38,345 nt of DNA, from NCBI GenBank assembly GCA_017554665.1, contig JAFZHX010000017.1:1-38345 (forward strand). The letters are read 5' to 3'. Below, piece by piece: positions 30,468 to 38,345 of the stretch. The first letter of the stretch is position 1; every line of letters begins with the position of its first letter. Source of the DNA: Alphaproteobacteria bacterium. GTDB lineage: Bacteria > Pseudomonadota > Alphaproteobacteria > Rs-D84. The translations under genes and the position numbers were made by a program. The notes under the pieces are model-generated. The model had not been told where the DNA came from. It worked only from the letters and a program-made list of their open reading frames with translations, and did not search any database.

Positions 30468-31556
30468 TTATGCAAATTTTAAAAATACCAATGCCAAACC
30501 AGAGAACAATATAGACAGCACAAAAAATCTTTCTACTATCTTAGTTTCTGACCAACCTAGTTCCTCGAAATGATGATGCAAAGGCGCACGCAAGAACACA
30601 CGACGCCCCGTACCTGTGATTTTGCGCGTAGCTTTGAAATACATCGTTTGAATAAAGGAAGACAACAGTATCAGCACCATCATACCAGCTGCAATCCCCA
30701 TAACCAGTTCAGCTTTTAACAGCATTGCAACAGTACCCATAAAACCACCCAGCGCAAGAGAACCTACATCACCCATAAAGATTGATGCTGGCTTTGCGTT
30801 ATACCACAAAAAGCCAAGAGTTGCACCAAACGCAGCACCCAAAACAGCATACAAACCACTTGCCATTGGCAAGAACATAACTGTATCCATAAAACCAATA
30901 CGAGTTGCGCCATACAAAGCAACAACCAAAACAACCAAGACTGGCATATAAATCTTGGTCAACATACCGTCCAAACCGTCTGTGATATTTGTTGCATTTG
31001 CACTACCACAAATTACAAAGTATGCAAAAACATAATAGAAAAAGCCCAAAGGTAAAATTATGCTGGCCCCAATCGATAACGAGTTTTCTGGAATATAAGG
31101 AGGCATTGTTCTATTAATCAAATAAGCCAAAATAACAACAAACACGCCTTCGACAACCAAGCGAGTCAATGGCGACAAACCATTAGAAGCCTTGACTGAT
31201 TGAGATGTAACTTTTTTATAATCATCCACCAAGCCAAGTAACGCGAACAAAACCAGCGCAATCAACGCAATCCAGCCTGTTGGGTTATACAATGGCATAA
31301 ACAATAAACTGCCTAATAAAATCGCAACCACTATTAAAATACCACCCATTGTTGGAGTGCCTGCTTTTCTACGGTGTGCTTCTGGAACATTCTCGCTAAT
31401 TGGTTGGCCTTTTTTCTGCCAAGCGCGCATTGCCGCAACAAACGGACGGCCAAACAATAACAATATTGCAAATGCTACAAAAAAGCCACCAGCAAACTGA
31501 GTCCAGCCACTGGCAAAAAACATTAAACCACTATTGATAAGATACTCTGTCAGCAT
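30468..31556 (-). CDS. mraY: Phospho-N-acetylmuramoyl-pentapeptide transferase
   Basis: Makes lipid I from UDP-MurNAc-pentapeptide and undecaprenyl phosphate in the inner membrane. It is 362 residues with about ten helices. The catalytic motifs are all present: LLGLVDDYKKVT with the DD pair, NATNITDGLDGM, FMGDVGSLALGG and the histidine-rich LHHHFEELGWSE. AAAGGA lies 7 nt before the ATG. It is the first of a three-gene unit with ftsW and murG. PBP1A upstream is separated by 68 bp on the same strand. Confidence 0.96.
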   Translation of the reverse strand: MLTEYLINSGLMFFASGWTQFAGGFFVAFAILLLFGRPFVAAMRAWQKKGQPISENVPEAHRRKAGTPTMGGILIVVAILLGSLLFMPLYNPTGWIALIALVLFALLGLVDDYKKVTSQSVKASNGLSPLTRLVVEGVFVVILAYLINRTMPPYIPENSLSIGASIILPLGFFYYVFAYFVICGSANATNITDGLDGMLTKIYMPVLVVLVVALYGATRIGFMDTVMFLPMASGLYAVLGAAFGATLGFLWYNAKPASIFMGDVGSLALGGFMGTVAMLLKAELVMGIAAGMMVLILLSSFIQTMYFKATRKITGTGRRVFLRAPLHHHFEELGWSETKIVERFFVLSILFSGLALVFLKFA

Positions 31557-31624
31557 AAAAAATCCTTTTGTTCCTTATGCTGATATTCTACCACAAAACG
31601 ACAAATAAACAAATTTATTTATGA

Positions 31625-33664
31625 TTAAAATATTCCACCAACAACCGCATTTGTATCAGGGCTATTTTTACGTGGTGCAGGGTTTGGTTTTTGTCCTGCT
31701 TTAAAGGCTTCTTGAATAATAATATCGCTTTGATCAACAGAAGCAGAAGCCCCACTGCGGCGATTTACGCGCATAAAAGTCAAACCATCTGGAACTGCAA
31801 AAGGTTGATTTTTTTCATCTTTTAACGCGACTTTCATAAAATCTGCAAAAACACGCGCAGCCATATGAGAACCAGCACCACGACCCAACGACTTTGGTGT
31901 ATCAAATCCTAAATACACACCGGCTATTAAATCCTTTGAAAATCCAACAAACCATACATCTTTGACATCATTAGTTGTACCTGTTTTACCAGCGATTGTA
32001 TGGCCATAAACACGTGCCTGTTTACCTGTTCCGCGTTCAACAACACCTTGTAACATAGAAACCATTTGATACAAACTTTGTGGGTCAGACAAGGCTTCAG
32101 TTACATTAACTGTTTCTGGAGGAGTCAAATCTTCGGACCATTCTATAATTTCAGTCTTTTCACCACCCAGCACACGACCATACCTGTCTTCGATATAGTC
32201 AACTAACTTTGGTTGAATCAAATGACCACCGTTAATAAATGCAGAATACCCAAGAACCAACTTTTCCAAAGTCGTTTCACCAGAACCCAATGCCATTGAT
32301 AAATTCATATTCTTCATATCGCTTGGATATACGCCAAAACGTTGTGCAACTTCAATTGCGTTTTCTGTACCAATTTGTTCCACCAAGCGCACCGTTGTTA
32401 CATTTCGAGATGTTTCCAAAGATAAACGCAAAGGAACATCACCCAAGAACTTTTTATCGTAATTTTCAGGCTTCCACAATGTGTCATTTTCGCGCCAGCC
32501 TACAATCGGAGCATCCAACAACATTGTTTGTGGAGAATAACCGCGTTCCAATGCTGCTAAATACACAAAAGGCTTGATAGTAGAGCCAATTTGACGATAT
32601 GCCTGTGTTGCACGATTAAACGAACTCTCGCGAAAGGAACGACCACCAGCCATTGCAACAATGCGTCCTGTATGTGGATTCATTGCAATAATTGCACCTT
32701 GTAATTTTTCACTGCGCCCTTTGTTAAAGTTATCAAGCTCTTTATTCAATGCTTCGGATGCAGCATATTGCAACTCTGGTACAATCGTTGTTTTAATATA
32801 CAAGCCTTCGTTATACAAAGTTTCACGACCCAATGCACCTAATAACTGACGGCGAACATCTTCGGCAAAATACTGCAATTCTTCGGACATCTGTGCAGTA
32901 AATCCACTGTTTATATTCAGCTCTTCTGCGGCGGCAGCATCTGCTTCAGCCTGAGAAACAAAACCTTCTTCGACCATACGGCGCAAGACATAATTTCTGC
33001 GTTCCACAGCCCTGTCGCGATTATTAGGCGCCTTTGGCAAAGATGCCAAGAAAGCACATTCTGCCAATGATAATTCCGATACAGGCTTGTTAAAGTACAT
33101 CAAAGATGCAGAACCAACACCATAAGCGCGCGCACCCAAGAATATCTGATTTAAATACAATGTTAAAATATGCTCTTTTGAAAAAGCACGTTCTAGACGC
33201 AAAGCCAAAATAGCTTCTTTGATTTTGCGCGAAATAGTGCGGTCAGATGTCAAAAAGAAATTCTTGGCAACCTGTTGCGTAATTGTTGATGCACCAGACA
33301 AAGTAGTATTTGCGCCAAACATACGCAAAGTGTTATTCGCAACAGCACGAATAATACCTTGGACATCAATACCAGGATGTGTCCAGAAATTTTGATCTTC
33401 GGCCGCAATAAAAGCATTAACCAACTGAGGTGGCATATCCTTGTAATCAATAAACACGCGTCTTTCTTCGGCATATTCTATTAACAGCGAACCGTCCGCC
33501 GCATAAAGTCGTGTTGCAACCGGTGGCGCATATGTTGCCAACTTTTTATAATCAGGCAAATCATTACCGTAAATCAAGATTAACACAGCCAAGGTCGCAA
33601 CAGATGCGACAAATATCCAAAAGAAAAAATTAAAAATAATCCGCAGGACTTTTTTGATTTTCAT
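31625..33664 (-). CDS. mrcA: Penicillin-binding protein 1A (bifunctional peptidoglycan synthase)
   Basis: A class A PBP of 679 residues that polymerises and cross-links peptidoglycan in the periplasm. N-terminal membrane anchor (about 8-31), then the GT51 domain with catalytic Glu89 (AAEDQNFWTHPG), GASTITQQVAKN and LYLNQIFLG. The transpeptidase domain has all three boxes: Ser361-x-x-Lys364 (GSTIKPF), SRN (419-421) and KTGT (560-563). It is shorter than E. coli PBP1a (850), because the extra domain inserted between glycosyltransferase and transpeptidase is missing. There is no Shine-Dalgarno before the ATG and a -10 box lies only 9 nt upstream, suggesting an almost leaderless mRNA. Confidence 0.95.
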   Translation of the reverse strand: MKIKKVLRIIFNFFFWIFVASVATLAVLILIYGNDLPDYKKLATYAPPVATRLYAADGSLLIEYAEERRVFIDYKDMPPQLVNAFIAAEDQNFWTHPGIDVQGIIRAVANNTLRMFGANTTLSGASTITQQVAKNFFLTSDRTISRKIKEAILALRLERAFSKEHILTLYLNQIFLGARAYGVGSASLMYFNKPVSELSLAECAFLASLPKAPNNRDRAVERRNYVLRRMVEEGFVSQAEADAAAAEELNINSGFTAQMSEELQYFAEDVRRQLLGALGRETLYNEGLYIKTTIVPELQYAASEALNKELDNFNKGRSEKLQGAIIAMNPHTGRIVAMAGGRSFRESSFNRATQAYRQIGSTIKPFVYLAALERGYSPQTMLLDAPIVGWRENDTLWKPENYDKKFLGDVPLRLSLETSRNVTTVRLVEQIGTENAIEVAQRFGVYPSDMKNMNLSMALGSGETTLEKLVLGYSAFINGGHLIQPKLVDYIEDRYGRVLGGEKTEIIEWSEDLTPPETVNVTEALSDPQSLYQMVSMLQGVVERGTGKQARVYGHTIAGKTGTTNDVKDVWFVGFSKDLIAGVYLGFDTPKSLGRGAGSHMAARVFADFMKVALKDEKNQPFAVPDGLTFMRVNRRSGASASVDQSDIIIQEAFKAGQKPNPAPRKNSPDTNAVVGGIF

Positions 33665-33673
33665 AACATATAA

Positions 33674-33701
33674 ATTTTACTATAAAAAAAACATTTTGCA
33701 A
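33674..33701 (-). promoter_or_regulatory. Promoter of the PBP1A gene, nearly leaderless
   Basis: On the minus strand TTGCAA (33,701-33,696), 16-bp spacer, TAAAAT (33,679-33,674), then nine bases to the ATG. Transcription would start one to three bases before the start codon. Confidence 0.55.
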
Positions 33702-33730
33702 GTAGCAGTTCTGTGAATAACAAGTAAAAA

Positions 33731-33753
33731 AAATCCCCCAAACGGGGGATTAT
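33731..33753. terminator. Terminator of the cysteine-rich protein gene
   Basis: AATCCCCC (33,732-33,739) pairs with GGGGGATT (33,744-33,751) around AAAC, with an A tract on the plus strand that becomes a T tract for the leftward transcript of the gene ending at 33,755. Confidence 0.85.
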
Positions 33754-33754
33754 T

Positions 33755-36700
33755 TTATTCCATACGAGTTTCGATAACATCACCGTATATACCAGCTGGA
33801 TCAGCACCGATGTAACAATGTATCTTAGAGCCTACATTTTCCATAAACTCTTTGATAGCTTCTTGTTCTGCTTTGTCCAGTTCCGCATTTTGTACACTTT
33901 CTGTAATTGCGTATGCCAGACCTGCACCAACACCAGCACCAACAACACCGCCTACCAGCTGACCGCCATGTTGTTTCCACCATGTGTCCGACTTCTGTTC
34001 TTCCAGTTCTTCAGAAAGTTCACAATAACCTTCTAATTCTTCTACCAAAGACTTAGCTTTTTCGAATGCTTTTTCTTGCACAAGATCGTCTTTAAATTTA
34101 CAAGTCGCGATGTCTTCCGGTTTTGTACACTCTACACATGCCTTGCCTGCTGCAGGAGTGCTTACACCACAAATTGCTTTTGTATCTTCAGTAGTAAAGC
34201 CTTTTGATTTCTTGGCAAGTTCTACAAACTTTTCAGCTTGTTTAACTGTGTCTTTGTCAGCAGTCTTTTTAACCTTTCCAATCAATGCTGTTGCATATGG
34301 AGCCTTACCAGGAGTATCATATCCGTCTACATAATCAGAACACTTTTTGTCAGAAGACTTTACAGCATTCTGTTTTGTCTTTTTATTCAAACCACCGAAT
34401 ATTGAACCGCCTTGGATTGCATCACCTGCCAACATTCCGCCTGTTCCCAAACCAACTGCACCCAACGCAGCCATCCAACCTTTTAGTTTTGGTTGTTCTG
34501 CTTCTTTTTGTTCACGAGCATCTTTACCTGCGTTCTTGGCCATTTCTTCCAGTTTTTCTTGTGGAATCCATGAACCGCATGTGAACGCGTCACCAGCAGC
34601 AAAGTATGTTGTTGACCAATCTGCACCCTTTGTAATCATATCTTGGATATATTTATCTTCTGATTGCAGAGTTACACGAAGACGACAGAATGAACCATAT
34701 AATTCATTACTTGCTACAAATTGACTCGCTTTCAAACCAGAACTTGGGTAAGAAGCAGGAACTTTATTGTTCTTCAACTTGACCCACATATATGCAGAAC
34801 CAATTTCTTTGTTACCCATAATACCGCCACTATTTTCAGCCATACATTCGTTCTGCTGTTTTGTCAGTTTAGCGTTATACTTTGCCTGTGCTTCTTTTTC
34901 CAAATCATAAATCAAGTCTTTGAACAATGACTGAGCAGCCTGAGATTGAACATATGTTGTATATGATACCATCACAGGTTCGCTGTACAATGTACCATCT
35001 GGTTCAACTGTGTTACATACACCAACTTGACCGTTTGGAGCGCTGCACAACTTGTTGCCATTTTCGTCTGTATCTTGGATTTGTTCTGTTTCAGCCTTGA
35101 CCTCTGTTGCAGAGCCAGCATCATACCAACCTGCACGGATTGTTTCTGCACTACCCCATGTTGCAGTTGTGTTATCAGACTTTTTATATTTTGCACGTTC
35201 GATTGCCAAGTGCTCTTCGCAAACAGGCGCATTCTTAACTGTATCAACACACAAGCCCAATACAATTGTATAATCCAGAACACCGCCAACCTTGTTCATT
35301 GATTTATCAAATGAAGCATCGCCTGTGTTTGTTAAAGTTGAATAAATGTCTGTACGGTTGCGATAGCAGTTAACATAATCTGTACCACACAATGACTTTA
35401 CACAACTGTTAGCGACTGATTGACATTGCTTTTTCATGTTTGCAATCGCTGCATCATTATAATTTAACGACAAAGCTGAATTCAAAGATGCAACCAAACC
35501 AATTGGGTCAGCTGTTGCAGATGTTCCTGTCTTTTTTGGGAACAATGTTGTGAATACATCTTCGTTTGTAAATGCATAGCTATAATCTTCGCTTTTTACA
35601 GATTCGAACGCATACAAGCAGTTTGGATCTGTGTTTGCAATCGAGCTGCATCCTGTGGCAATTTCATCATATGTCGCTTCGCCATTGATTGTGTTGCCAC
35701 CAGCACTACTAAACACCTGAGTATAACAAGCAGCACCAGAACCGCCACCACAAGTACGCATTACGCAATTCATAACAGATTCTGTACATTTCTTTTTTGC
35801 ATTTGCATCGAATTCTTGCAATAAACCTTGAATCTTGGATGTCAAGATTGACTTACGGTCGTTGTGTGCAGAAGAAAATACTTCATCAATATAATCTGGA
35901 TCCGACAAATCTTTCTTGGAAGGCGTTTTGCCCAAGAATGTCATATGACAATATTTATTAGAACCAATTGTATCCGCACAACTTGAACGCAAGAAACGGT
36001 TAATCTGACTGTTTGATAAAACATCAGCTTCGCCAACCGAGTCCAGTTTCAAACCAGCTTCGCCAACAACACCCTGTGCAGCCTGCATAGCAGCAACAGA
36101 TGTACCTTCGATACAACGCAGCGGATTAGACTTACATGCACCAACAAAGCAGTTATCAACAACTTTGTAGCAAGTAGATACCGCATTCAAAGCAGCCAAG
36201 TCAGCACCATTTTCAATTTCTGCTGCAATACGGCCACCAACTGTATCGCCAGCCTTGATAGGAGACCATGGATATTTACCCAACAGTTCTGTTACACCAG
36301 CAGATTGACAACGTGCCAATGTAGAATCACAGAATAATGCCTGCTTTTTAAATTCTTTGGTTGTTGTACACAATTCAAAATCTTCACCACAAACATCATC
36401 TTTGTGCAAGCAGTTCATATAACGCTTTACACAAGTTTGTGTATCATATTTATTTTCAATTTCAGCAGCTGTGATCATCTGACCCAAAACACTGCCCGCT
36501 GTAGGATATTTATAACGAGTTACTTCACCATCTTCGTTTTTATATTCAACATCATACAAAGCTGTTGTGCTGGATGTACCAAACAAGCTGTTTATACCTT
36601 CTGAGGAGCATTGAGCAAGTGTACTAACACAATCTGGCATTTGGGCATGGAATAGCACATTTGTTGTACATTCAGAAAAATCTGAACCACAAGAATCTTC

Positions 36701-36976
36701 GCCTTTGATACATTCTGTATAAGCTTCCATACATTCAACCTTGCCCAGCAAAGAAGATGAGCTTGTAGTTGAAGCCGGCGCCAAACTAGAAGCAGCAACT
36801 GCCACTGTTGGCATACGACGCACCGTACCACCAGCAGAAGATATAGCTGCAACCAATCCGCCCGATGAAGCAGACGCCGCTGCATTAGTTATGCTTGGTC
36901 GTACTGAAACCGCAAAAGCCGCAGGAACCACGCAGAAAACCGCCAACAAACTTATTGTATTTTTGAGAAATGCCAT
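33755..36976 (-). CDS. Giant secreted cysteine-rich repeat protein, unknown family
   Basis: A 1,073-residue protein with a signal peptide (NTISLLAVFCVVPAAFA) and a Ser/Ala-rich spacer to residue 80. About 42 Cys follow. Two closely related units at 82-123 and 182-223 have identical spacing C-x6-C-x6-C-x6-C-x12-C-x6-C and lie exactly 100 residues apart (CMEAYTEC, CVKRYMNC). Three shorter relatives follow: Cys 269/276/281/288, 397/404/409/417 and 518/525/530/537 (C-x6-C-x4-C-x6/7-C). Near the C terminus a Gly-rich hydrophobic stretch (GGQLVGGVVGAGVGAGLAYA) and an earlier one (LGAVGLGTGGMLAGDAI) look like glycine-zipper membrane segments. It is presumably disulfide-bonded and tied to the envelope. 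GGAG is 7 nt before the ATG. Family unknown to me. Confidence 0.85.
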   Translation of the reverse strand: MAFLKNTISLLAVFCVVPAAFAVSVRPSITNAAASASSGGLVAAISSAGGTVRRMPTVAVAASSLAPASTTSSSSLLGKVECMEAYTECIKGEDSCGSDFSECTTNVLFHAQMPDCVSTLAQCSSEGINSLFGTSSTTALYDVEYKNEDGEVTRYKYPTAGSVLGQMITAAEIENKYDTQTCVKRYMNCLHKDDVCGEDFELCTTTKEFKKQALFCDSTLARCQSAGVTELLGKYPWSPIKAGDTVGGRIAAEIENGADLAALNAVSTCYKVVDNCFVGACKSNPLRCIEGTSVAAMQAAQGVVGEAGLKLDSVGEADVLSNSQINRFLRSSCADTIGSNKYCHMTFLGKTPSKKDLSDPDYIDEVFSSAHNDRKSILTSKIQGLLQEFDANAKKKCTESVMNCVMRTCGGGSGAACYTQVFSSAGGNTINGEATYDEIATGCSSIANTDPNCLYAFESVKSEDYSYAFTNEDVFTTLFPKKTGTSATADPIGLVASLNSALSLNYNDAAIANMKKQCQSVANSCVKSLCGTDYVNCYRNRTDIYSTLTNTGDASFDKSMNKVGGVLDYTIVLGLCVDTVKNAPVCEEHLAIERAKYKKSDNTTATWGSAETIRAGWYDAGSATEVKAETEQIQDTDENGNKLCSAPNGQVGVCNTVEPDGTLYSEPVMVSYTTYVQSQAAQSLFKDLIYDLEKEAQAKYNAKLTKQQNECMAENSGGIMGNKEIGSAYMWVKLKNNKVPASYPSSGLKASQFVASNELYGSFCRLRVTLQSEDKYIQDMITKGADWSTTYFAAGDAFTCGSWIPQEKLEEMAKNAGKDAREQKEAEQPKLKGWMAALGAVGLGTGGMLAGDAIQGGSIFGGLNKKTKQNAVKSSDKKCSDYVDGYDTPGKAPYATALIGKVKKTADKDTVKQAEKFVELAKKSKGFTTEDTKAICGVSTPAAGKACVECTKPEDIATCKFKDDLVQEKAFEKAKSLVEELEGYCELSEELEEQKSDTWWKQHGGQLVGGVVGAGVGAGLAYAITESVQNAELDKAEQEAIKEFMENVGSKIHCYIGADPAGIYGDVIETRME

Positions 36977-37043
36977 CCCCTTACTCCATTTTTATTACTT
37001 TATTCTATCATAAAACCAAGAGTTTGAAAAGAGAAAAAATATA

Positions 37044-38345
37044 TTAAAAACGCAGATAATCACGCGCAACTTTTTTAATTCCACGCGTTTTAAAGGCAAC
37101 CGTTATGATATCACCTTTATCCTCTATAACAACCCCTGCCCCCAACTCGTCATGAGAAACCAACTTGCCAACCAACGAAACACTCGCACGAGGGGCTGGC
37201 TTTGGTGCAGAAGCATAACTATTTGACAGCTTGGCGCGATACGACATAGAGGCACCTTGAAAATCCAAAAATTTGTTATCCATTTCTGTAATAAATCGAC
37301 TTGGACAATTATACTGACGCAAGCCAAACACTACACGCGACATAGAATTCGACACAATACAACGTCTGCAAGCACGCGTTATCGCCACATATGCCAAGCG
37401 ACGCTCTTCCTCTATACTGCCTTCGTTAATCGATTTTTCATTTGGGAAAATACCCTCTTCCCACGCAGGCAAGAACACCGTATCAAACTCTAACCCCTTG
37501 GCCGCGTGTATAGTCATAATACGAACACAATTACTTTGCGCAAGCTCTTCTGCATCATTATCGTCCGTCATCATCAAAGCTGCTTGCTCTAAAAATTCTG
37601 GCAAAGTTGTATATTTCGACATAACAGATGTCAACAATTCGCGAATGTTCTGCAACCTATCAGGAGCATCTGCATCTTTCGACTCGTGCCACATGTTTAA
37701 ATAACCTGAATCTGTCAGCAGTTTTTTTGCTGCCACCACAGGCGACATTGACTTCCAATCAAAATCAAACGCACCTAAAAATTCATCCGCAGCAGCACGC
37801 TGTTTTGCAGATAACTTTGCATTTCTTAAACCTGACATTAAATCTGCACCACTTGCACGAAGTGTCTGTATCGCCTTGTCCCCAAAACCGCGTCTAGGCT
37901 TTGCAATCACGCGCAAGAAAGATATATCATCAAACGGATACACCAATAAACGCAAATATGCAATCGCATCACGAATTTCCATACGGTCATAGAACTTGGT
38001 CGCACCAATCAATTTGTAAGGCAAGCCACGAGATGAAAATTCTTCTTCAAAAATACGGGACAAACTGCCAGCGCGAATAAGCACTGCAAATTTATTATAA
38101 TCCCTGGAACCATCACGCAAAATAGCATCAGAAATAATACGCGCTTCGTCCCTGTCGCTTGGCAATGTTAAGATATATACAGGTTCTGCACCAACTGAAG
38201 CGTCTGCAACACGCAAGTCTTTGCCAAGACGACCCTGATTGTGTCGTATCAATGAATTTGCTGCATTCAAAATATTTGATGTGCTGCGATAATTTGTTTC
38301 AAGTCGAATTATCTGGGCATCGTTAAATGTTTTATCAAAATTTAA
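37044..38345 (-). CDS. UvrD/PcrA-type DNA helicase, C-terminal part (runs off the right edge)
   Basis: The last 433 codons of a superfamily 1A 3'-5' helicase, open to the end of the window. Helicase motif IV (RLETNYRSTSNIL) lies in the outermost codons; domain 2 motifs follow: VLIRAGSLSRIFEEE, the LPYKLIGATKFYDRMEI region, VRIMTIHAAKGLEFDTVFLP (motif V) and EEERRLAYVAITRAC (motif VI, arginine finger). The C-terminal end is a Tudor-like tail (LVGKLVSHDELGAGVVIEDK) that in PcrA/UvrD contacts RNA polymerase. The Walker A part lies outside. The name uvrD or pcrA cannot be settled without the N terminus. No terminator is seen between its stop and the cysteine-rich gene, 67 bp further. Confidence 0.94.
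   Translation of the reverse strand, partial: LNFDKTFNDAQIIRLETNYRSTSNILNAANSLIRHNQGRLGKDLRVADASVGAEPVYILTLPSDRDEARIISDAILRDGSRDYNKFAVLIRAGSLSRIFEEEFSSRGLPYKLIGATKFYDRMEIRDAIAYLRLLVYPFDDISFLRVIAKPRRGFGDKAIQTLRASGADLMSGLRNAKLSAKQRAAADEFLGAFDFDWKSMSPVVAAKKLLTDSGYLNMWHESKDADAPDRLQNIRELLTSVMSKYTTLPEFLEQAALMMTDDNDAEELAQSNCVRIMTIHAAKGLEFDTVFLPAWEEGIFPNEKSINEGSIEEERRLAYVAITRACRRCIVSNSMSRVVFGLRQYNCPSRFITEMDNKFLDFQGASMSYRAKLSNSYASAPKPAPRASVSLVGKLVSHDELGAGVVIEDKGDIITVAFKTRGIKKVARDYLRF

Noticed and set aside
1..38345. CRISPR array, insertion sequences, rRNA genes
   Set aside because: No regularly spaced direct repeats, no transposase-like frame and no rRNA sequence were found on either strand.

Overview
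Most of this window (about 1,375 to 38,345) reads as one low-GC, AT-rich Gram-negative chromosome. Peptide deformylase/Fmt beside a divergent rmuC is an arrangement I know from Alphaproteobacteria, and the RND/TolC system, PBP1A and OmpA-like protein require an outer membrane. An uncultured, host-associated alphaproteobacterium is my best guess, inferred from gene content and composition only. The first ~1.36 kb is different: GC-richer, with a GHKL histidine kinase, a LytTR response regulator and the start of a small AgrD-like peptide gene, typical of Firmicutes quorum sensing. The two parts meet inside two open frames, so the left end is probably an assembly chimera and less likely a recent transfer.

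Layout. 1-1,370: Firmicutes-like two-component fragment. 1,371-4,663: truncated ORF, fmt, def, divergent rmuC and an unknown coiled-coil protein. 4,732-10,150: a closed efflux operon (marR, tolC-like, adaptor, RND pump, terminator) with overlapping or nearly adjacent genes; the pump lacks the usual proton-relay residues and the adaptor is about half normal size. 10,260-21,300: accessory-looking genes: HD hydrolase, tRNA-Gln, a structured intergenic element, a nucleotidyltransferase bracketed by an 18-bp inverted repeat, a methyltransferase, dapA, a resistance-type ABC-F ATPase, a SemiSWEET transporter, several unknown proteins, an acyltransferase remnant beside an HtrL/YibB-like gene, an APH-fold kinase and tRNA-Glu. 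The 3' end of tRNA-Glu is duplicated 116 bp downstream.

21,471-26,182: a small membrane-anchored protein, a MerR regulator, gyrA, then a 31-codon ORF directly before rpmH (L34), without rnpA/yidC after it. 26,179-33,664: comF, an OmpA-like protein, then murG, ftsW, mraY and PBP1A on the minus strand, a dcw cluster reduced to three genes with murD absent. 33,755-36,976: a 1,073-residue secreted protein with about 42 mature cysteines in a repeated four-cysteine module, the best candidate for something undescribed. 37,044 to the edge: the C-terminal part of a UvrD/PcrA-type helicase.

Together the recognisable genes serve translation start and end processing (fmt, def, rpmH, tRNAs), cell-wall synthesis (dapA, mraY, ftsW, murG, PBP1A), DNA topology and repair (gyrA, rmuC, uvrD-like) and drug or envelope export. 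Intergenic stretches are short. Those of 200-350 bp (1,171-1,439; 10,995-11,264; 21,297-21,527; 25,253-25,595) are described in the entries. No CRISPR array, transposase, integrase or rRNA was seen.
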